A stretch of DNA of 64,000 nucleotides. It comes from Eucommia ulmoides (lineage: Eukaryota; Streptophyta; Magnoliopsida; Garryales; Eucommiaceae). Both the position numbers and the translations under genes were made by a program. Positions 1-11,070 of the stretch are shown piece after piece; position 1 is the stretch's first letter; every line of letters begins with the position of its first letter. Below the pieces are notes generated by a model. That model was given only the letters and a program-made list of their open reading frames with translations, was not told where the DNA came from and did no database searches. The stretch lies in the NCBI GenBank assembly GCA_016647705.1, contig JAENRU010000170.1:620001-684000 (forward strand), given 5' to 3'.

Positions 1-171
1 TTTTTTTTTCTTTAACTGTATGGTGGCCGGCGGGACGGTAGTGGGAATAGTTTTGTGGGAGTGAATGAGAATCAACATTTTTTTGTTTCTTAGATTTCCA
101 AGAAATTTAGAAAATAGTCCCAAACTATTCCTAAAATTTTTGGAACAAAAACGTGTTTATCAAACATGGCC
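1..171. mobile_element. Right part of a Tourist/Harbinger-like MITE (cut by window edge)
   Basis: The window opens inside a small non-autonomous DNA transposon lying in a ferroportin intron. Its right end reads TTTATCAAACATGGCC and is followed by TAA, the 3-bp target site seen beside several other MITEs in this window. Its GC-rich stretch (GGTGGCCGGCGGG near position 23) recurs in inverted orientation near 1000-1015, so it belongs to the family of the 795-1213 element. The left end is outside the window. Confidence 0.5.
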
Positions 172-350
172 TAAGGGACCTGTTTCAAGGATCTAATCTC
201 CCCAAATTATGAAATTGATCAATGAAAAAGCCATTTATTGATGATAACTAAAGGCAAATTTGAGATAGATTTACCTTGAAATTGAAATGTTTCTTGATGA
301 TTTTTTCTTGTGCTTCTGAATTGTGATCTTATTCTGTTTGGCTAATGCAG

Positions 351-2755
351 TTTTGGAACACTGATGACTGCTAAATTGGAATGGGAAGGTATTCCTGCCT
401 ATGTTATTGGAATCGGACGAGGAATAAGCGCTGTAATAGGAATAGCAGCAACATTTATTTACCCAATTTTACAGTCTTCCATTTCAACACTTCGAACCGG
501 ACTCTGGTCAATCTGGTCTCAGGTATATCGAGTTTAAGAATATACCGAAAATGTGTTCAAATTATTTTGTTCTTGGATCGCTTGTTAGGACCTGTTTGGC
601 GCGCTCTGTTGAGATACAAAAACTGTTTTTTTTCCCCCTTTTCTGCAGTGGTTTTGCCTCTTAGTATGCGTAGCTTCAGTATTCATTCAAAACAACGTTT
701 CATCTGCGTATTTGCTTATGGTTGGTGTGGCTGCATCGCGCCTCGGCCTGTGGATGTTTGACTTGGCCGTTATTCAGCTAATGCAGGTAAGTTAGGCCCG
801 TTTGGTTACTGTTTCCGTTCCCTGATTTTTGTTTTCGCTCCCAAAAGTTTGGGATTAGTGTACAGAAATGCGGGTAAACATGTTTCTATTCTCAAAATTT
901 TGGGAGTATTTTGAGAATATTTCTTGAATTTTTTAAGAAATTGAGAAATAAAAAAATGTTGATTCCTATTGACTTCCACATAACTATACCCACTATCACC
1001 CCGCCGGCCATCATACATTTAAAAAAAAAAAAAAATGTTACATTTAAACGTGTTTCTTGTTAGTGTTCTCATAAATTAAAAGAAATAATTTTAGGATAAT
1101 GGTCATTATCAAACATGTTTCTACTCCCGGAATACTCCAGAACGAAAACATAATTCTCATTTCAGTTTATTGGAAGTAAAAATAGACAAGCAGAAACACT
1201 AACCAAAAGCCACCTTTGCATTTGGTTTCATAGAATTTGATTTTTGGTTTCTGAGTTTTGTGCTACCATACTACTTAAATATTTTATGGATTTTTGAAAT
1301 TCTTAAATGATCGACGTGGGACAAGAATTTAACATTTATTTTTCTATAACTTCCTTTACCACATTTATTGAACAAATGTCATCATTATCTCTCTGTTTCG
1401 ACATCATATTTCTATCAATTCATCACTTTTACATCGTTAGTGTTAGAAAGTGTTATTAGACTTATTTTAATAAATTAATTCTAATTTTTTTCTTTATATT
1501 TTATTCTACAAAGTTTCTAATTTATTCAACAAGTATCATTATCATATTTGTTTTTCAACGTCATATTTTAATCAATCATACCACTTTTACTTCTAATTTT
1601 TCGTAAAATTTTTAAAATTAAACCAAATAATATCTCACAATTTTCTAAAACCAGTTTAAAAAAATTGTTTTTAAATTTTTTGAAAATGGGTTTTCAAAAA
1701 GTGAACCAAACAGGGCGTAAAGATCTTCAAACTTATATGATGATAATTGGATGGACAGGATGAAGTTGGTGAATCTGATCGTTGTGTGGTTGGTGGTGTT
1801 CAAAATTCACTTCAGTCTCTTTTGGATCTAATGACTTACATTATGGGCACAATCATCTCCAATCCTCAGGTGATGTACCACCTTTTTATGAATTATCTTT
1901 GCACCCCTGAAGTTTTGGAAAAAAAAAAAAATCACTTTAATTTCTGTACTTTCAAGTTAAATCTTAAAGGAACTAAATCGTGTCAAATCAGTCGAAATCG
2001 ATAATTCTATCATTTTTTATAATGAAAATCAGCTAGATATCAAGCATGGAGTCACTCACATCGGTAAATTCCGTCATAAAAAATTACGGAAGGATTGTTT
2101 TAATACGATTTAGATATTTTAGGGTTTAATATGTTTAAATTAAAAAGATAGAGACTAAAGTAGAAGTTCTCTGAAACTTCAAAGGGTGCAAAATGCGAAA
2201 ATCTCTTTTTATATTCTCTTAATCCTCTCCTATTGTGTTGATGATCGACCAAATATCATGGGTGGATGGCCTTTTAATATTTTTCAATAATTTCATTATA
2301 TCTGAAGTAATGGAAAAAGGGTGATTATAATTTAGTGTTTTTTTTTTTCCCAATAGTTCTGGACATTAAAATTTTATTTCATGCAATACATGTGTTATAG
2401 TAATTTTTCTGGAAGTCCACAGTTACTGTTAAAAATTCAAGAGTCATTGTACATTATAAAAGTTATTGTAACTTTTTAGATAGAAAAATTATAATAACTT
2501 TTATTTATTATAGTAATTTTGGAATTTTGGAAAAATTACTATAATGCGTGGAAAGTATTTCAGACACAAACTTTTGTAATTTATAATAGGGATGTTTTTA
2601 TTTTGTAGGATTTTTGGGAGTTGATAATGTTATCATTCTTGTTGGTGACGCTTGCAGCGTTGCTCTATAGTTTGCACATCTACCATGTAAGGAGGCACCT
2701 CTTTCACTTTGATAAGTTGTTGCTCCTGCTCAAATTGTCTCCTTCTCATCATTAG
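351..2755 (+). CDS. FPN/IREG: Ferroportin / solute carrier family 40 member (IREG/FPN type), last four exons
   Basis: This is the 3' part of a multi-pass metal-efflux transporter; plant members export Fe/Co/Ni across the plasma membrane or into the vacuole. Exons read from the sequence are 351-522, 649-786, 1759-1869 and 2609-2755, all with GT-AG introns and consistent phases. They encode family-typical stretches: [64 protein letters not shown], then the terminal helix [19 protein letters not shown] and the tail [12 protein letters not shown]. Stop TAG is at 2753-2755. The 5' exons lie left of the window, so the start cannot be given. Introns 523-648, 787-1758 and 1870-2608 are present; the second is almost filled by two MITEs. 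I cannot separate the plasma-membrane from the vacuolar paralogue on the C-terminus alone. A second copy of the last exon lies at 5826-5978. Confidence 0.93.
795..1213. mobile_element. Tourist/Harbinger-like MITE in ferroportin intron
   Basis: The element starts GGCCCGTTTGGTTACTG, directly after TTA at 792-794. It ends CACTAACCAAAAGCCACC, the inverted complement of its start with a few changes. The right flank is TTT rather than TTA, so the target site is imperfect. There is no coding capacity. It begins only 8 bases after the splice donor of the exon ending at 786. The terminal pattern (GG..CGTTTGGTTA) is shared with the 22737-23262 element, whose TAA target site is exact. Confidence 0.65.
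1214..1719. mobile_element. Second MITE-like insertion in the same ferroportin intron
   Basis: The left end GCATTTGGTTTCAT and the right end GTGAACCAAACAGGGC form imperfect terminal inverted repeats around AT-rich non-coding DNA. It abuts the preceding MITE and ends about 40 bases before the exon at 1759. The boundaries are approximate because no clean target duplication is visible. Confidence 0.4.
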
Positions 2756-3284
2756 TTATTAAGGATTATTTTTTGTTTTTATTTTGTTAATACCACTAAA
2801 GTTTGTAATCTAGTGGTTATCTAGTTTATACTCTAGTAAGAGGTTTAGTATTCAAAAACCCTTCCTTAACATTTGTTTAAAAAAATGTGAATTATATATT
2901 TGTGTAGGTGTAATACTATATAAAATGGAAAATTACATTTTTAAGAGAGATATTTCACTTGTTGGTATTTAAAAATAGTTAGCACCCACAGTTAGTCTAC
3001 TTAGAGGACTATAGGGTGAATTTTTGTTGCTTTGATGTTTTGAATATCTTGTCGTGTGAGATTTTCTTGTTGAGAATTAATATGTGGACATTAAATTTAC
3101 TAATAATACTAAAATATTAAATTTGTGAAAATTAAATTAAACAAATCATATATGCAAATTATAGATATTAAATTTACGGATATTATAGAAGTAATATATG
3201 CATATTAAATTTGAATTAAATTTATGAAAATTATAAAAATAATATATGTGCATATTTAATTTAATAATAATATTGAAATATTAA
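2756..3284. other. Ferroportin 3' flank, AT-rich
   Basis: This stretch follows the ferroportin stop codon and presumably holds the 3'UTR. I see no ORF or RNA gene. Parts of 2756-3070 (for example the stretch ending GATGTTTTGAATATCTTGTC) recur at 5979-6290 behind the duplicated last exon. The duplication therefore covers the exon and about 300 bases of downstream sequence, not the exon alone. Confidence 0.6.
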
Positions 3285-3842
3285 TGTGACGACTCAATTT
3301 CTCATGATAGCTATTAGGTTTCTCCCAATGAGAATTAATACTAAAACTGAATAACCAATATTTTATTTTATAAAAATCTGAGATATATCGACAATTATAT
3401 TTATCAATTAATTGAGTCAATTTTACAACAATAACAATAAATAAAAATATTACAAAATTTAATTTAAATCTAATTATAATTTCAAGCGAAACTTCATTTT
3501 CATTGACCCTGCAACAAATACTGTGGGGTTGTGAGTAAAATTCAATAAAATTTTAACCCATTTAGTAGTGTATCTAATCAATATAACAAATAAATACATA
3601 GGCATGTATCACACAGTTTTTACATAATTATAATTATTTTATAGAAATTAACAATTATAATTTAACACCAATAATAGCATAAATCACACAATAAAAAGAT
3701 TAAATACATATATTAAAAAAATTAAGAATTTTACATAAAATTAAGATGAAAACTATTATCTCCTATCTATTTTCTTCTCTTCCTCCTTTTATTCTCTACT
3801 TCCCCTTTTCTCTTCTCTAGTTCATGTCCCCTCCCATTCCCA

Positions 3843-3888
<46 letters not shown>

Positions 3889-5021
3889 ATGATAATATAT
3901 TTATAAATATTATAAATCTTCAATTTTTTTTTTCCTATCTCTTTATTCGTTTGAGGTTTCTTTTGATGTCTCGAGCACTTCCACCACACAAACACTTCAC
4001 ACACACATGCAAACATGTTGTTGGTGTATAAAACTGATACATATCTCGAGCATGGTCCAGTCGGATGACAGGTGGGTCCTCCTGTTGAGGTGGAGTTGTC
4101 GGTTGGAAATTCTTCGAGTGAGATGTGTCGGGTCCTGGGGGGACTGACCTGCTATGTCCAGAGTCCTACTCCTCAGTGCTCAAAGAGAAAATGTACAGTA
4201 ATGCAGCCAGTAAACAAATTAACTCGCACGTAATATAAAACGTAGTTAAACATACCTCGGGCTTACATAGCTCCCGATATATATAAGCGTTGGAGATGAT
4301 TAGTCGGACCTAAACACGATTAATTAGTCGAAACTATGTGTTTAGTCGATAATCTGGGGTGTTTAGGAGATAATTGTTGGGCTTGGGCTTTTGGGCCCAT
4401 TTTGCGAAGCTTGCGTGTCTTTGTCAAGCTTGTAGCGGTGAGCTGGTGGAAGAGAATAGAGATCCGTGGAGTCCTAGAGAAGAAACAAATTGAAAGGGGG
4501 AGTCGGTTGAGGTGAATGACTGAGTCCCTGAAACTGATCGCCCAGGGCACGGAGCAGAGCTCAGAGCGGCACGTCCCTGTGGGACTCCTCATTCTTCCCT
4601 GGATGCAAATGAGGTTCTTGGGAGGAGCCGTGATCGGCGTACGCTCCAGCATGGCGTTTGTGGATTTCGGAATGCGTCTCTGTCACTATGACGACGGACA
4701 CGTGGATGAGTCCCAAGTGCTGACTCAGAGGTGTCCAAAAATGCCCTCATTATATGTATAAGTGGGATACTCATGTAAACATTACACACTCATGACTCAT
4801 AAAAAAAAAAGTATTAGTCATAAATATATATTTAAAAATTACACTAATAACCCCTTATATTATACAATATTATTATTACACCCAATAATTATACTTTTAA
4901 CCCAGGAAAATATCATATACATATATTACATCATGAATTTTCATTATATACAAAAACAACTCCAAAATATTAAACTTATATAAAATAATATTTTCAAAAT
5001 ATAAATTTTCTGGGTGTTACA
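3285..5021. mobile_element. Solo LTR of a Ty3/gypsy-type element (probably chromovirus, Tekay/Del-like)
   Basis: A 1.74-kb TG...CA unit starts TGTGACGACTCAATTT and ends CTGGGTGTTACA. Both sides carry the 5-bp duplication ATTAA (3280-3284 and 5022-5026). No internal retroviral-type coding region is present, so it is best read as a solo LTR. A CT/AT microsatellite lies near 3850-3890. A further insertion occupies about 4019-4771. The lineage assignment rests only on the long LTR and its end sequences. Confidence 0.7.
4019..4771 (-). mobile_element. LTR-like insertion nested in the solo LTR
   Basis: A GC-richer 0.75-kb block differs sharply in composition from the LTR around it and is flanked by CATGT (4014-4018 and 4772-4776). 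Read on the - strand it ends ...CACCAACA, an LTR-like 3' end resembling that of the Tat LTRs at 25442. The short ORFs in it are not recognisable. A related but weaker block lies at 6420-6822. The family and exact ends are uncertain. Confidence 0.4.
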
Positions 5022-5317
5022 ATTAAATTTTTAGAAATTAAATTAAAAAAATATAAAATACAGAAATTATGGACATTAAATTTAGTAATAATACTAAATT
5101 ATTAATACAAATTTTGTATAAAATTAAATATACCAATAAATTTAAGAAGATAAATAATTAATTTAAATATTAATTTTAAAAAATAATAATAAAGATCATT
5201 AAAAAGAAACTATTTTTCTTGTAAAACCAACTAGCCTGTAGTGGCATAGTGCCCTTCACAAACACACTCACACTCACACCTCAATTGCATAAACACACAC
5301 CTCAATTGCATAAACAC

Positions 5318-5712
5318 GGGAGGAAATATAACACCGGCTATGGGCTTGTTAAATAAAAGAAAGAAAAAAAATAAAAAATGATGTTGAAGTGTCATGAACA
5401 CCAACTCCATCTAATAAAAAATAAATAAAAATAAGTGATTAAATACCATATAACAGGGGAAACTAACCCCGGTGTTATGAACACGGGAGGAAGCCTGTGT
5501 TAATAACACCAGCTACGGGCTTGTTAAATAAAAGAAAGAAAAAAAAATGATGTTGAAGCCGGTGTTATGAACACCAACTCCATCTAATAAAAAATAAATA
5601 AAAATAAATGGTTAAATACCATATAACAGGGGAAACTAACCCCGATTTTTTTTTTTTGTTTGTTTGTTTGTTTAATGCCGGTGTTGAGAACACCGGCTTT
5701 AGTCCCAACACC
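5318..5712. repeat. About 180-bp tandem duplication with GCCGGTGTT motifs
   Basis: Two consecutive units share GGGCTTGTTAAATAAAAG, AACACCAACTCCATCTAA and CATATAACAGGGGAAACTAA, with a period near 180 bp. Short inverted motifs (GCCGGTGTT / AACACCGGC) recur through the block and continue to about 5712. Such motifs are typical of CACTA-transposon subterminal regions, but no CACTA terminus is visible, so that assignment is only a suggestion. Confidence 0.5.
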
Positions 5713-5825
5713 GGTTAACTCTTATTTGTTAAATAAGTTGAATTGAGGACTTTTTTGGAATTTAAGTTTTTAAATTCTATTTTTTGGTAAACAACTCTAT
5801 ATAATAGGGATGTTTTTATTTACAG

Positions 5826-5978
5826 GATTTTCGGGAGCTGATAATGTTATCATTCCTATTGGTGACGCTTGCACCGTTTCTTTACACTCTACATATCTAT
5901 CGTGTCAGGAAGCACCTCTACCACTTTGATAAGTTATTGTTCCTACTCAAACTGTCTCCTCATCACCATTTTTTTTAA
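5826..5978 (+). other. Duplicated ferroportin terminal exon (open reading frame intact)
   Basis: After TTTATTTACAG (acceptor at 5825), this 51-codon exon ends in TAA at 5976-5978. It is clearly homologous to the last ferroportin exon at 2609-2755: both carry [18 protein letters not shown] and HFDKL. The phase is the same, so it could splice directly to the exon ending at 1869. By hand I count about 11 synonymous and about 8 amino-acid-changing differences, without indels until the last few codons. Its YTLHIYRVRKHL core seems at least as close to the family pattern as the upstream copy. It may be an alternative last exon, or a relic of a tandem duplication with a period of 3217 bp. Confidence 0.8.
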
Positions 5979-6419
5979 TGGTTGGGGAAGGATTTTTTTA
6001 ACCAATAGGGAGGAACACTAGATATTCGTTAACTATAAGTCTTTGGTTATCTCCTCATCATTAGTTATAAAGGATTTTTTTTTTTGTTAATACATCACAA
6101 TGTGAGTTATATATTTGTTTATATATATATATTATAAAATAGAAGAGTACATATTTTTAGGAGAGAATTTTTACCTGTTGGTAGTGAAAAATGGTTAGCA
6201 TCAACAGTTTGTCTGGTCAGGAGAGTATGGAGTTTTTTTTATTTTTTTTATTTGATGTTTTGAATGTCTTATCCTGTGAATTTTTTTTTGTTGGTTTAAA
6301 TTGTAACTTGCACAAAGATCCAATGGAGTATGTCTAGTTCAGTCTTTCTTTCGTGAGAGTAAGTTTATAAAAAAAAATGTTAAAATTCAAGTATTTTGCA
6401 CGGAAACTCAATAACTAAT

Positions 6420-6822
6420 GCATTGAATGTCTTACTATTTATATGCGAGGGGTTAGATTAGCCCCCAAAAGATTAGGGGCTGAAATTCTGATTAGTCCTC
6501 TAATCCAATGAGTGGCAAATAAAGTCGCGTGTGATACGATTAAGCCATTGGCTCTTGTCCTTTAGCCCATTTGTAGCAGCTCGTGTGTCCTCAACAAGGT
6601 GAAGAATAGAAGGTCCAACCCAATGTGTGTAGACTTTTTGAGAACGTCAGAGGGTTGGCTGACCCTTATAGATCATAAGTCAGTTCAGGATAATGTGTTG
6701 ATGATGGTGGAGATAGTAGAGAGTCATCGACTCCAACACCCCTAGGGATTAGACCTTGGAAAATGGCTAGCCCGGTCCCTAGAGTCCTTCACGGGTAGGT
6801 TGATCAACGGTGCTCTATTGTT
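6420..6822. other. GC-richer LTR-like fragment
   Basis: This block stands out in composition from the AT-rich flanks and shares short phrases with the 4019-4771 insertion, such as TTTAGCCCATTTG versus TTTTGGGCCCATTTTG and CTCGTGTGTCCTCAACAAGG versus its counterpart. There are no clear ends, target duplications or ORFs. It is probably a decayed piece of the same LTR family. Confidence 0.3.
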
Positions 6823-7856
6823 GAGTTGTTTTCGCAAATATTATATTTAAAAAAAAAAATTATTGAGAACAGACATTTTTTAACTTATTTATCAAAGTAG
6901 AGTTACCCAGGGTTGTGAGCCTCGGGTATTAAAACCCGGGGTTCACAACCCTGAATACAAAACAACTTTTTTTATTGGGTCAGGAACAAACTCGGGGTAT
7001 TGTACCCCAGGTTTGTATCTTTAAAAAGAAAAAAACCAAAAAACTAAGACAAAGTGAATTAATTAATATTTTTGGCAACTTTAAATTAATTATCGATGGT
7101 CTATTGGTATTTTAAATCAATCCAATTTTTTTGTGCATAAATTACGTTTAAAACAATCCATAATGTTTTTTACAACACTAAAAACAGACAACTAAATGAT
7201 TTTTAAAAAATCGTCAAAATTGGTCAGATGAGCTATTTCGATGACGGCGTAATTTTTTTATCAATTTGGAGTTAACAAAATATGACTTATCCGTAACAGA
7301 AATTAGTCCAATTTTTTTTGCATACAAATTATGTTCATAACACTACATAGTAAAATTTAGAACGCTAAAAAAGGATTAATGAATAATTTTTAAATAATCG
7401 TCAAAGTTGATCGGATGAGTTGTTTCGATGATAATGCAATTTTTTTGAAAATTTTGAGTTAATAAAATATGGCTTATCCGTAACAAAAATGAACTTATAA
7501 TTTTTGTATACAAATGACGTTCATAACACTAAATAATAAAATGACAACACCAAAAACGGATTCATGAATAATTTTTAAATAATCATAAAAAATTGATTGA
7601 ATAAAGTATAATATTTAAGAAATAATTAACTAACAAAAATCTCTTAAATAATCAGTTTGCTCGTTAATGTTAATTTAAAAGTTGGGTCTGATTTGAGTCA
7701 TTACTCTAACTTTCGAAGATTTTGATTTTACCAACGAGACAATGCGCACGCTTGTGACAAAGATTATAAATTTAGTCACCCAACACTTCAAATCCAAAAT
7801 TGAAGGTGAAAACGAGCTTTATTTGAAAAAATACTTGACCAAACTGCCTACGACAT

Positions 7857-8857
7857 TTGAATGGAAGAAGTAATGGAATGAGAGAAGGAATGGAATGGAA
7901 TTGTGAATGGAATCACTATTCCATTATCTTGTTTGGTTGGTATGGAATAAAAGAAAGAATGGAATAGTGAAATATAGTAAAATTTCTATTTTGCCCTTAT
8001 AAAATTATTATTCCATTATCTTCTTGGTTGGTTATAATAAAATTTTATTATATTTCACTATTCTATTTATTTTCTCATTTTATTATATTTCACTATTCAA
8101 CTCAATTTTAAATTTTTGTTCTCTAATTTCTATTTTTGTTCTCAATTTTCAGTTTCTATTCTTTAATTTCTGTTTTTGTTATCAATTTTTCGTTTCCTTT
8201 TTCAATTTTCCGTTCTCTAATTTTCTATTTTTTGTTCTCAATTTTCAGTTTATGTTCTCAAATTTTTTTTTGTTCTCAATTTTCGGTTTCCGTTCTCAAT
8301 TTTCTATTATCTAATTTTATGTTTTTGTTCTCAATTTTCAGTTTTCGTTCTCAATTTTCCGTTCTCTAATTTTATATTTATGTTCTCAATTTTCAGTTTA
8401 TGTTCTCAATTTTCTGTTATTTAATTTTCTGTTTTTATTCTCAATTTTTAATTTATGTTCTCAATTTTCTGTTCTCTAATTTTTTGTTTTTGTTCTCAAT
8501 TTTCGGTTTATGTTCTCAATTTTCTGTTTCTATTCTCATTTTTTAGTTTCTGTTCTCAATTTTCTAGTTCTATTCTCAATTTTTTATTCTCAATTTTCTA
8601 TTTGTATTCTCAATTTTCTATTCTCTAATTTCAATTTATGTTCTCTAATTTCTATTTTTGTTCTCAATTTTCAAGGGCTTAATTACAAGGGCTATCATGT
8701 AATTTAAGATATTGATTCCATTGGGTTGGAATCTCATTCCACCCCATTTCATTCCAATGGAATAGTGATTCCATTGGAGAACCAAACAACGGAATAGGAG
8801 TCGAGGGCGGAATGCGATTCCATTCCGCCCTCGATTCCATCCAACCAAACATACCGT
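7857..8857. mobile_element. Inner MITE-like insertion rich in GGAATGG motifs
   Basis: The left side (GGAATCACTATTCCATTATC, then TTGTTTGGTTGG) and right side (GGAATAGTGATTCCATTGG, then AACCAAAC) are inverted relatives enclosing the minisatellite. The ends are approximate and I could not fix a target duplication. Confidence 0.4.
8098..8690. repeat. AT-rich minisatellite, unit about 19-20 bp
   Basis: Roughly thirty imperfect copies of a unit close to TTCTCAATTTTCNGTTTNTG follow one another. Unit length varies slightly, and a TCTAATTTC variant is interspersed. The long Phe/Ser-rich open frames here are by-products of the repeat and not genes. Confidence 0.85.
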
Positions 8858-9517
8858 AAAAGTTTCCAAACAAACTGCATCGTCATCGAAACAACTCATC
8901 CGACCAACTTTAACGATTATTTAAAAAATATTCATTAATCTGTTTTTAGCGTTCTAAGTTTTATTATGTAGTGTTATGAACATAATTTGTATACAAAAAA
9001 AATTGAGTTCATTTCTGTTAAAATAAACCATCTTTTGTTAATTCCAAATTGACGAAAAAATTACGTCGTTATCGAAACAGCTTACCTGGTCAACTTTGAC
9101 GATTTTTAAAAATTATTCACTTATCCGTTTTTAGTGTTGTAAAAATATTATGGAGTGTTTTGAACGTAATTTATGCATAAAAAAATTGAATTTATTTAAA
9201 ATATCGATAGACCATTGATAACTAATTTAAAGTTGCTAAAAATATTAATTAATTCACTGTCTTTGAATTTTTTTTTTTTTTTTTTATTTATTTATCTTTT
9301 TTTTTTTTTTTTTTACAAACTTGGGGTACAGTACCCCAGGTTTGTTCATGACAAAAAAAAAAAAAAAAAAAAAAAAAAAGGAGTTTTTTTTGTATCCGGG
9401 GTTGTGAACCCGAGTTTTAATACCCGGGGAACGCAACCCCGGATAATTCTATTTTGGTGAATAAGTTAAAAAAAAGATAAGTTCTTATTTAAAGTATAAT
9501 ATTTATGAAAACAACTC

Positions 9518-10496
9518 CCCTATCGTCATGTAGCCGCCACACATGATTAATTTTTTAAATTAATAATAAACGAACATAAAATATTAATCATAAAGTGCGA
9601 GTTGCAAATGTTTTCAATGTCACTATACAAGACATTAAACAAGACAACAGGGGAAAAATCATTGATAAAAGGTTTCCACCACTTAAAGCCATTGACAAAA
9701 TCAAAAACCATCCACCAAAATTAAAATAAAACACAAATAATTCATGGAGATGGGCCCTTTTTATTATATCCACAATAATGACCTAATACTTTTTATAAAA
9801 AATTAAATACAATTTTTTATTACCAATCATTTGTTAGAACACAATATAGCTAAGGAGATGCGTGGTCCCGTCCTAGTCACCTTTGCCCGCCACCCGATCT
9901 ATGTAGCGACTTGCTGGACCATCCAACGGCTGTGGTTGTCACGTCGATCTCAATCGAGCTTATTTTAATGCCGTCGCCAACCCTTACATTGACGGGAAAC
10001 AGAAAAAAACAGCGTGACTCGATGCTGACTCATCAAGTGGTGCGTGAAATGCACGCGCCATACTAAGTTTTTTTCTTTTTTTTTTATTGGTACCCACGTC
10101 CTCACACCCACGCATAGGATGTGAGAGTAATCTCATTCGGGGTGCGTGATTACTGTTTTTAATAAATATTTTTTTGCAGATTTAAATCCATAACTTTACA
10201 GAGGTTCTTCAACTATTTTAACTCAAGCAGATCTTATCACTTGAGTTACACTATGCTGATTAAATTGGATTTAAAACTACACTATGGTGATTAAATTGGG
10301 TTTAAAGCCCACATTATTTTTGAAAAAACAAACAATGGGACATAATAATTTGTTCAATTATTTTGGGTTTGACTTAAATAATTTTATTTATTTATTAATT
10401 TTTTTAAATAATAGTTGTGTAGTATGTTTTTTTTTTTTTAAATTAAAAATAAAATTAGGACAAAGATCTCGTTTAATAACACAACTAATCACTTAG
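9518..10496. other. Intergenic DNA without recognisable genes
   Basis: The stretch is AT-rich with one GC-richer island at about 9850-10060. I see no convincing ORF, RNA gene or complete element. Homopolymer runs occur at 10070-10085 and 10429-10440. Confidence 0.5.
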
Positions 10497-10985
10497 CCTC
10501 CGTTTGGTAACTACTCCCATTCCCATCCCAAAAATTCTCATATCATTCCCACATTTTTATTGGGTATAACGTTTGGTAACCACTCTCATTTTTTTTTTTT
10601 TTTTTCATTCACATTCCATTCTAAAATGGGAATTGTGCCCATTTTTTTTAAGGTTTGAGAAACAAAAAAAAATTGTTTTTAAAAATTCTCATCCCATTCT
10701 CAAAAATTAAAGAGGGTCACCGCCGTCGTCACTGTCCGCCACCGGCCGGCCACCATCAGCCTCTGACCAACCGCAGTCGCCAGCATTGCCGACCGCCACC
10801 GTTAGCTGCCCGCCGGCCACTTTCTTGCCACTGCCGCCATCGGCCATGGTCCGACCACCGTCCGGCCACTTTCGACTGGCCACCGCCGGCCAAAACAAAA
10901 AACAAAATATGTTTCCAAAACAAAAAAAAAAATCTTGATTTTAAGATAAAATTGTTAGCAAACGCGATTTTACTATTCATTTAAA
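10497..10985. mobile_element. MITE related to the 22737 family, right end decayed
   Basis: The left end GCCTCCGTTTGGTAACTAC follows TTA. The core carries a CCGCC/GGCCGG-rich block at about 10725-10890, followed by AAGATAAAATTGTTAGCAAACG. The same layout appears in 22737-23262, where AGGATAAAATCGTTACCAAACA follows a CCG-rich core. No matching right terminus is visible. The open frames in the GC-rich core run on both strands and look like compositional artefacts. Confidence 0.5.
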
Positions 10986-11070
10986 ATATTAATAATTATT
11001 TTTTAAATGATTAAAAAAGTACAACATCTTAAACAATAGTGAAACAATTTGGGAGACAGTAAAAAAGTTT

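Larger units (their letters stand above)
6823..9517. mobile_element. Large foldback/MULE-like element with arms of about 0.7 kb
   Basis: The left arm (6823 to about 7620) and right arm (about 8870-9517) are inverted copies. For example, TGAGTTGTTTCGATGAT near 7416 matches ATCGTCATCGAAACAACTCA near 8880, and the termini GAGTTGTTTTCGCAAATATT and AATATTTATGAAAACAACTC correspond. The flanks TCTATTGTT and CCTATCGTC could be a decayed 9-bp target duplication, as Mutator-like elements make. Each arm carries its own GC-rich hairpins (6907-6955, 9315-9345 and 9395-9445). No transposase is present. An inner MITE-like insertion and a minisatellite fill the centre. Confidence 0.65.

Noticed and set aside
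8024-8707. Overlapping Phe/Ser-rich open frames
   Set aside because: They are translations of the 19-20-bp minisatellite and have no start context, domain or codon bias.
10655-10984. Open frames on both strands in the CCGCC-rich block, and similar ones at 22802-23122
   Set aside because: They lie in the GC-rich cores of MITEs, run on both strands at once and show no recognisable domain.
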